Source: Bacteroidota bacterium
GTDB lineage: Bacteria > Bacteroidota > Kryptoniia > Kryptoniales > JAKASW01
Length of the DNA: 9,815 nt
NCBI GenBank assembly: GCA_021796055.1
Contig: JAJYOS010000168.1
Span: 1 to 9,815, forward strand
Reading direction: 5' to 3'
In this document: positions 6,353 through 9,815 of the stretch, piece by piece
Numbering within the stretch: position 1 is the first letter of the stretch
Layout of the letters: each line of letters starts with the position of its first letter
Notes under the pieces: generated by a model
Seen by the model: only the letters and a program-made list of their open reading frames with translations
Databases searched by the model: none
What the model was told of the DNA's origin: nothing
Program-made: the position numbers and the translations under genes

Positions 6353-9300
6353 TTATCTCCCAAAATCTACTATATCGAACGAAAACGTCAGGCCGAAATA
6401 GAGGCGCCACTCTTTTCCATAAGTCACGCTCGTATCGAAATCCCGCAGCTGGGTCGTGAACTTGTCGAAGCCGTAGGCGGCATCGAAGAAGAGCGCCGTC
6501 GGGAAACTGTAAAATGAAAATCCGCTCATCCTCAACTCGCCGCCGAGATCCTTCTTGAACCTCGTTCCGACAGGACTTCCATTCCAGCAATTGCCGACGT
6601 CGCCATAAACGGACAGATACACATCACTGAGGTAAAACTGGAGGAACTGCTTATCGACATCCCTGAAGATAGGGTACCTGTAGGTGACATTTGCGGTAGC
6701 CATCCGGTTGCCGCCGAGCGCATAAAAAGGATAGCCTCTCATCCCGATCAACCCGCCGGCATAGAAATCGAAGAAGTTGTTGATGGTCGGCCCGAAAGTG
6801 TAACCTATGTGGATCTTCGTCGCGAGAGCATCGTCGTTCCTGAACAGCGGAACCGCGAGATAGTTCATCAGTTCCCCCTGGACAAAGTTGAAAGGCTGGT
6901 ACAGAGGAACGATAAGGCTGGTACCTTGCTCGAAGCTTCCGTTGTTCAATTTGTCGAGCTGCCCGGAGAGCCTGAACATCGTCCGCATTCCGAGAGGGTT
7001 TACCCAGGAGTTGCGTGACGGCTCGATTCCGTCAAAATCAAACTGAGTGTACAGCGTTCTTCCGACGAAGTAGGTGTATCCGATCGACGACCAATATGGC
7101 CCGTCGGGCTGCGGGTACCTGAACCCGGATTGCGTCACGCCGTAGCTGTCGAGCGTGAACCCGAGCGACATCCTGAGCGAAGGGAGAACTACAGGTCCGC
7201 TGAAGGACGCATCTACTTCGAGAAGGTCGTATGTGACGGGGACGGCTCTGACGGTATCGGCACCGAGCCCGATGTTCGCACTCGTGCGCCGCGAAATGTT
7301 GTAGGCAGCGAGCGTGAACTGAGGGTAAATACCGAGCGCCGAGAGGCCGGGTATCTTGTCGTTATAATCGAACTGGAAAAATATGTCGCGTTCGAGGAGC
7401 CTGTTTATCGTCGCGCCTCCAAAGATGTCATATTTCCCGACCACGTCGGAAGAGCTAAAGTAGACGCCGGCCTTCATTTCGTCGAGGAAATTGTTGTGCG
7501 GATTGTAATCGTCGAAAAGAAGAACCGGGTAAAAGGACATACTCGTCGTCCTGCTCGTGTATGGAACCGACTTGAAGTCCGGAACATGGAGGTCATTGTA
7601 ATGCGTCAGGTCATTCGGCAAAGCATCGGCGGTGCCTGCGATGAGTGACGGAGGGTTGATATCCACTACGTACTTGGGCGGATCCGGAATAGGCTCGGCC
7701 TGATTCAGAAGGGCGATCTTGTAGCCGTTCCACTGATAAGACGAATAAGCGAGCTCACCGTCCCTGGAGATCGAAGGCATAAATGCCCCGCCGAGCACGT
7801 TCGTCAGTGCAACAGTCGAATCGGTATTCAGGTTTTTCTCGTAGATGTTGAATATTCCGCTGCGGTCCGAAGAAAACACGACGCAGCTGTCGTTGTCCGC
7901 GAACATGGCGTCTCTTGAGTCCTGCCCGGAAGGAGTGATGAACTTGTACGAGCTGTCGGCAAAGCTGTAGATTCCAATCTCCCTGGATGCCTTGATTGAA
8001 TAGTCGAATACTATCTTCGACCCGTCATTTGACCAGCCTGTCGAGTATATCTGCTCGCCGTTCTTGAAATGTGTAAGCTCGTGGATGTTCGATATCTTGC
8101 CGGCAGACAAGTCTATATCGGCCTCATAGAGATTCAGCGTGCCGTCGCTTCCGGCCACGTAAGCCACTTTTTTCCCGTCTTTCGACAGCGAGGGATACCT
8201 TGCCCTCAGAGAATAAGTAACCCTCGTTTCCTTGCTGTCCTTCAGGTCATACAAATAGAGATCGTCAAGGCTGTTCCAGAAATGGTTGAATCTGGTCTCC
8301 TTGGAATAGAGTAAATAGCGGCCGTCGGGAGACCAGGACAACTCGCTCGCCACATCGTCCGTAATTTCTTTATCTGTGCTGTCGGCTACGTTGTAAACGT
8401 AGACAGAAGAGGTTCCGAAAAAATCGTTCCTCTTGTTAGAACAGTAGGCGATCAACTTCCCGTCAGGCGAGAATACTGGATAGAGGTTCGCAAAGCCGAC
8501 ATCCTGGATTACTCTTCCCTGGTGCAAAGTCTTAACCACTGCCGCGGTCCTTGCAGTGTAGCTCTTTTCCAGAAAAGTCTTCCATTCATCGTACACGGTT
8601 TGCGCGGACTTCCCGAGCACCTGTTCGAATGCGTGATTGATGGACAACGCGTCGACGGCCCTCATCGCTATCGAGAACTTTCTCAAAACGTCGGGGCTGT
8701 ACTTCGTAGCCAGGTAATGCACGAATGCGAAACCCGCGTTGTACGTAGACTCGTTTCCAAGACTGGTCTTGCCGAAACCGCCCATCTGCTGCAGCGAAAG
8801 CATTTTGTGATCCATGACGTACATTCTGAGGATCATGTCGCGATGAGTGTCCCAGTAGTCGTAATGGAGATGTGGTATGTTGTACTGCGCGACGCCTTCC
8901 GCGAACCATGCGGGAATCACGATGCCACTTATCGGGTAACTTACCACGACGTTCGGATATCCGTAAAGGACATCGGGTCGGCGTTCGGCCTCATACCCCA
9001 GCCACTGGAGGTAAATTGCCGGGACATGCCTGCCGAATTTGGTCGCGGTGTTCATTTCAATTTCGTGCGTAAACTCATGCGTCACCACGTTTCGGAGCCA
9101 ATTGTGAGTCCCGCGCAGGGCAAAATCCAGCGACGACGCCCAGATATTTATTTTATTGTCGTAGAAGTACGTCTCCCCGTTGGAGTAATCGTCCGTGTCC
9201 CAGATTATGAACGACACCTTCTGGTCGGGCTTATGGTTGTACAGCTTCGTTAGCGGGCCGTAGATTTCTTCGGCTATCTTGGCGACAAGTTCAGCGGTTC

Positions 9301-9451
9301 GTTCTTCTCCCTGGTAATAGTCGACATAGAAGTGCTTCGTCTCGATCGTGCGCCACTTCAATTCCGGCTGTATGTACCCGTCCTGGGCGCGGGCAAGGAC
9401 GGGAAACGACAAAGATGCGATGAATATGGCAAAGACAATTTTTCGGACCAA
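6353..9451 (-). CDS. Secreted metallopeptidase / TolB-like propeller / Omp85-like barrel fusion
   Basis: About 1032 residues, numbered from the TTG at 9451. Order of parts: a signal peptide (VRKIVFAIFIASLSFPVLARA, likely cut before Gln23); a peptidase MA-like gluzincin domain (about 25-300) with HEFTH (125-129) and WFAEG (182-186, Glu185 as probable third zinc ligand); six TolB/PD40-type repeats with SPDG-like turns near 322, 369, 417, 468, 513 and 556, enough for a six-bladed propeller; and a C-terminal region (about 635-1032) of alternating aromatic and polar strands. In that region GMRGYPFYALGG (903-914) resembles the RGF/Y loop-6 motif of Omp85/D15 barrels. It is probably outer-membrane anchored with the peptidase and propeller on one side, but topology is inferred. 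The last residues (DIVDFGR) lack a terminal aromatic. The TTG start is preferred because AGGAG lies 7 bases upstream. GTG 9466 is the alternative, adding 5 residues and overlapping the upstream stop by 4 bases. It is the middle gene of a three-gene envelope operon. Substrate is unknown. Confidence 0.85.
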   Translation of the reverse strand: MVRKIVFAIFIASLSFPVLARAQDGYIQPELKWRTIETKHFYVDYYQGEERTAELVAKIAEEIYGPLTKLYNHKPDQKVSFIIWDTDDYSNGETYFYDNKINIWASSLDFALRGTHNWLRNVVTHEFTHEIEMNTATKFGRHVPAIYLQWLGYEAERRPDVLYGYPNVVVSYPISGIVIPAWFAEGVAQYNIPHLHYDYWDTHRDMILRMYVMDHKMLSLQQMGGFGKTSLGNESTYNAGFAFVHYLATKYSPDVLRKFSIAMRAVDALSINHAFEQVLGKSAQTVYDEWKTFLEKSYTARTAAVVKTLHQGRVIQDVGFANLYPVFSPDGKLIAYCSNKRNDFFGTSSVYVYNVADSTDKEITDDVASELSWSPDGRYLLYSKETRFNHFWNSLDDLYLYDLKDSKETRVTYSLRARYPSLSKDGKKVAYVAGSDGTLNLYEADIDLSAGKISNIHELTHFKNGEQIYSTGWSNDGSKIVFDYSIKASREIGIYSFADSSYKFITPSGQDSRDAMFADNDSCVVFSSDRSGIFNIYEKNLNTDSTVALTNVLGGAFMPSISRDGELAYSSYQWNGYKIALLNQAEPIPDPPKYVVDINPPSLIAGTADALPNDLTHYNDLHVPDFKSVPYTSRTTSMSFYPVLLFDDYNPHNNFLDEMKAGVYFSSSDVVGKYDIFGGATINRLLERDIFFQFDYNDKIPGLSALGIYPQFTLAAYNISRRTSANIGLGADTVRAVPVTYDLLEVDASFSGPVVLPSLRMSLGFTLDSYGVTQSGFRYPQPDGPYWSSIGYTYFVGRTLYTQFDFDGIEPSRNSWVNPLGMRTMFRLSGQLDKLNNGSFEQGTSLIVPLYQPFNFVQGELMNYLAVPLFRNDDALATKIHIGYTFGPTINNFFDFYAGGLIGMRGYPFYALGGNRMATANVTYRYPIFRDVDKQFLQFYLSDVYLSVYGDVGNCWNGSPVGTRFKKDLGGELRMSGFSFYSFPTALFFDAAYGFDKFTTQLRDFDTSVTYGKEWRLYFGLTFSFDIVDFGR
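6357..6361 (-). promoter_or_regulatory. Shine-Dalgarno of the DUF5683-like gene, inside the upstream gene's end
   Basis: GGGAG on the minus strand, 6 bases before the ATG at 6350. It lies in the last codons of the peptidase-propeller-barrel gene, whose TAA stop (6353-6355) sits between the box and the start. This arrangement suits translational coupling. Confidence 0.6.
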
Positions 9452-9458
9452 AGGGAAT

Positions 9459-9463
9459 CTCCT
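9459..9463 (-). promoter_or_regulatory. Shine-Dalgarno supporting a TTG start for the peptidase fusion
   Basis: AGGAG on the minus strand, just after the upstream gene's TGA and 7 bases before the TTG at 9451. The competing GTG at 9466 overlaps that TGA (GTGA) and has no purine box ahead of it. The signal peptide is intact with either start. Confidence 0.5.
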
Positions 9464-9815
9464 CACTTAACAACTGCGATCTTGACTATTGCCACGTCCC
9501 GCTCTGTCGACGATACAGCTTCAACCCTTGCGAAATAGACCCCGCTCTGTACACCGCTCGTATTCCAGCTCACCTCGTTGGCCATGCCGCCCGTACCCTG
9601 GATCTGAAAATCGGCGACTCTGTCGCCTGCGAAGGAGAAGATGCTTACCGAGACTTGAGCATCGTCGCGAAGATAAAAATGTATTTTTGTCAATCCGTTC
9701 GTCACCGGGTTGGGCCAATTGTACACTTCCGCCGTTGGCATGAGAGTCGCCGTCGGTGTAACAGGCTGCACAGGAAGCACCTGCGTCATGGAATTCATGT
9801 GGTAGTTGTATCGTC
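9463..9815 (-). CDS. C-terminal part of a large exported protein with FlgD-Ig/T9SS-like domain
   Basis: Partial gene: 116 residues and the TGA stop (9463-9465) are visible and the frame is open through the right edge. The ATG at 9798 is internal or coincidental, because coding-like sequence (RYNYH) continues upstream without a start signal. A Pro/Thr-rich linker (VLPVQPVTPTATLMPTA) precedes an Ig-like domain with the typical pattern YNWPNPV, then KIHFYLRDDAQVSVSIFSFAG, then NEVSWNTSGVQSGVYFARVEA, ending KIAVVK. This matches the FlgD-Ig-like / T9SS C-terminal sorting domain style used by FCB bacteria for surface or secreted proteins. The part upstream of the linker, which would define function, is outside the window. 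It is the first visible gene of the envelope operon, ending at or next to the start of the peptidase-propeller-barrel gene. Whether this domain is a true secretion signal or only an Ig module cannot be decided here. Confidence 0.75.
   Translation of the reverse strand, partial: RYNYHMNSMTQVLPVQPVTPTATLMPTAEVYNWPNPVTNGLTKIHFYLRDDAQVSVSIFSFAGDRVADFQIQGTGGMANEVSWNTSGVQSGVYFARVEAVSSTERDVAIVKIAVVK

Noticed and set aside
6351..6590. 80-residue N-terminal extension of the DUF5683-like gene
   Set aside because: It overlaps the coding end of the upstream gene, would bury the signal peptide, and the GGGAG box points to the ATG at 6350.
7130..9253. Plus-strand open frames of about 170 and 240 codons opposite the peptidase-propeller-barrel gene
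   Set aside because: Compositionally they are mirror frames of the real minus-strand protein and show no domain or ribosome site.
9466..9798. Complete small 111-residue gene starting at the ATG at 9798
   Set aside because: The frame is open to the window edge and the visible part is a linker plus a C-terminal sorting-type domain, so it is the tail of a larger protein.
1..9815. Search for CRISPR arrays, tRNAs, transposases, phage genes and long direct or inverted repeats
   Set aside because: No repeated spacer pattern, cloverleaf, transposase motif or repeat pair was seen on reading both strands; a computed repeat search was not possible.

Overview
The window looks like part of a chromosome from an FCB-group bacterium. 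The best guess is a moderate-GC member of the Bacteroidota/Ignavibacteria/Kryptoniota neighbourhood. The evidence is a C-terminal FlgD-Ig/type IX secretion-like sorting domain, a DUF5683-like envelope protein, and a very long secreted protein that combines a metallopeptidase, TolB-like repeats and a beta-barrel. This placement comes from protein style, not from a marker gene. No tRNA, rRNA, CRISPR array, insertion sequence or phage gene was seen.

Left block, minus strand (1-3130): an AMP-forming acyl-CoA synthetase is followed 32 bases later by a secreted or membrane-anchored GH36 alpha-galactosidase-type glycosidase, which runs off the left edge. Both have clear Shine-Dalgarno sequences and are probably co-transcribed. 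A 276-base divergent intergenic region (3131-3406) separates them from the plus-strand block.

Middle block, plus strand (3407-5349): ispE (4-diphosphocytidyl-2-C-methyl-D-erythritol kinase of the MEP isoprenoid pathway) is followed after 101 bases by a calcineurin-like metallophosphoesterase. The phosphoesterase stop codon overlaps the stop codon of the convergent minus-strand gene.

Right block, minus strand (5346 to beyond 9815): a three-gene envelope operon, read from right to left. It holds (i) the C-terminal end of a large exported protein with a FlgD-Ig/T9SS-like domain; (ii) a protein of about 1030 residues that fuses a signal peptide, an HExxH...E gluzincin peptidase domain, six TolB/PD40-type propeller repeats and a C-terminal Omp85/D15-like outer-membrane barrel; and (iii) a 334-residue exported protein with a DUF5683-like membrane segment and a C-terminal Phe. 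The genes are separated by a 4-base overlap (or a 12-base gap, depending on the start) and a 2-base gap, so they are probably translationally coupled. This block is the most interesting part of the window. It may be a cell-surface module that processes or secretes a partner protein, but that function is inferred.
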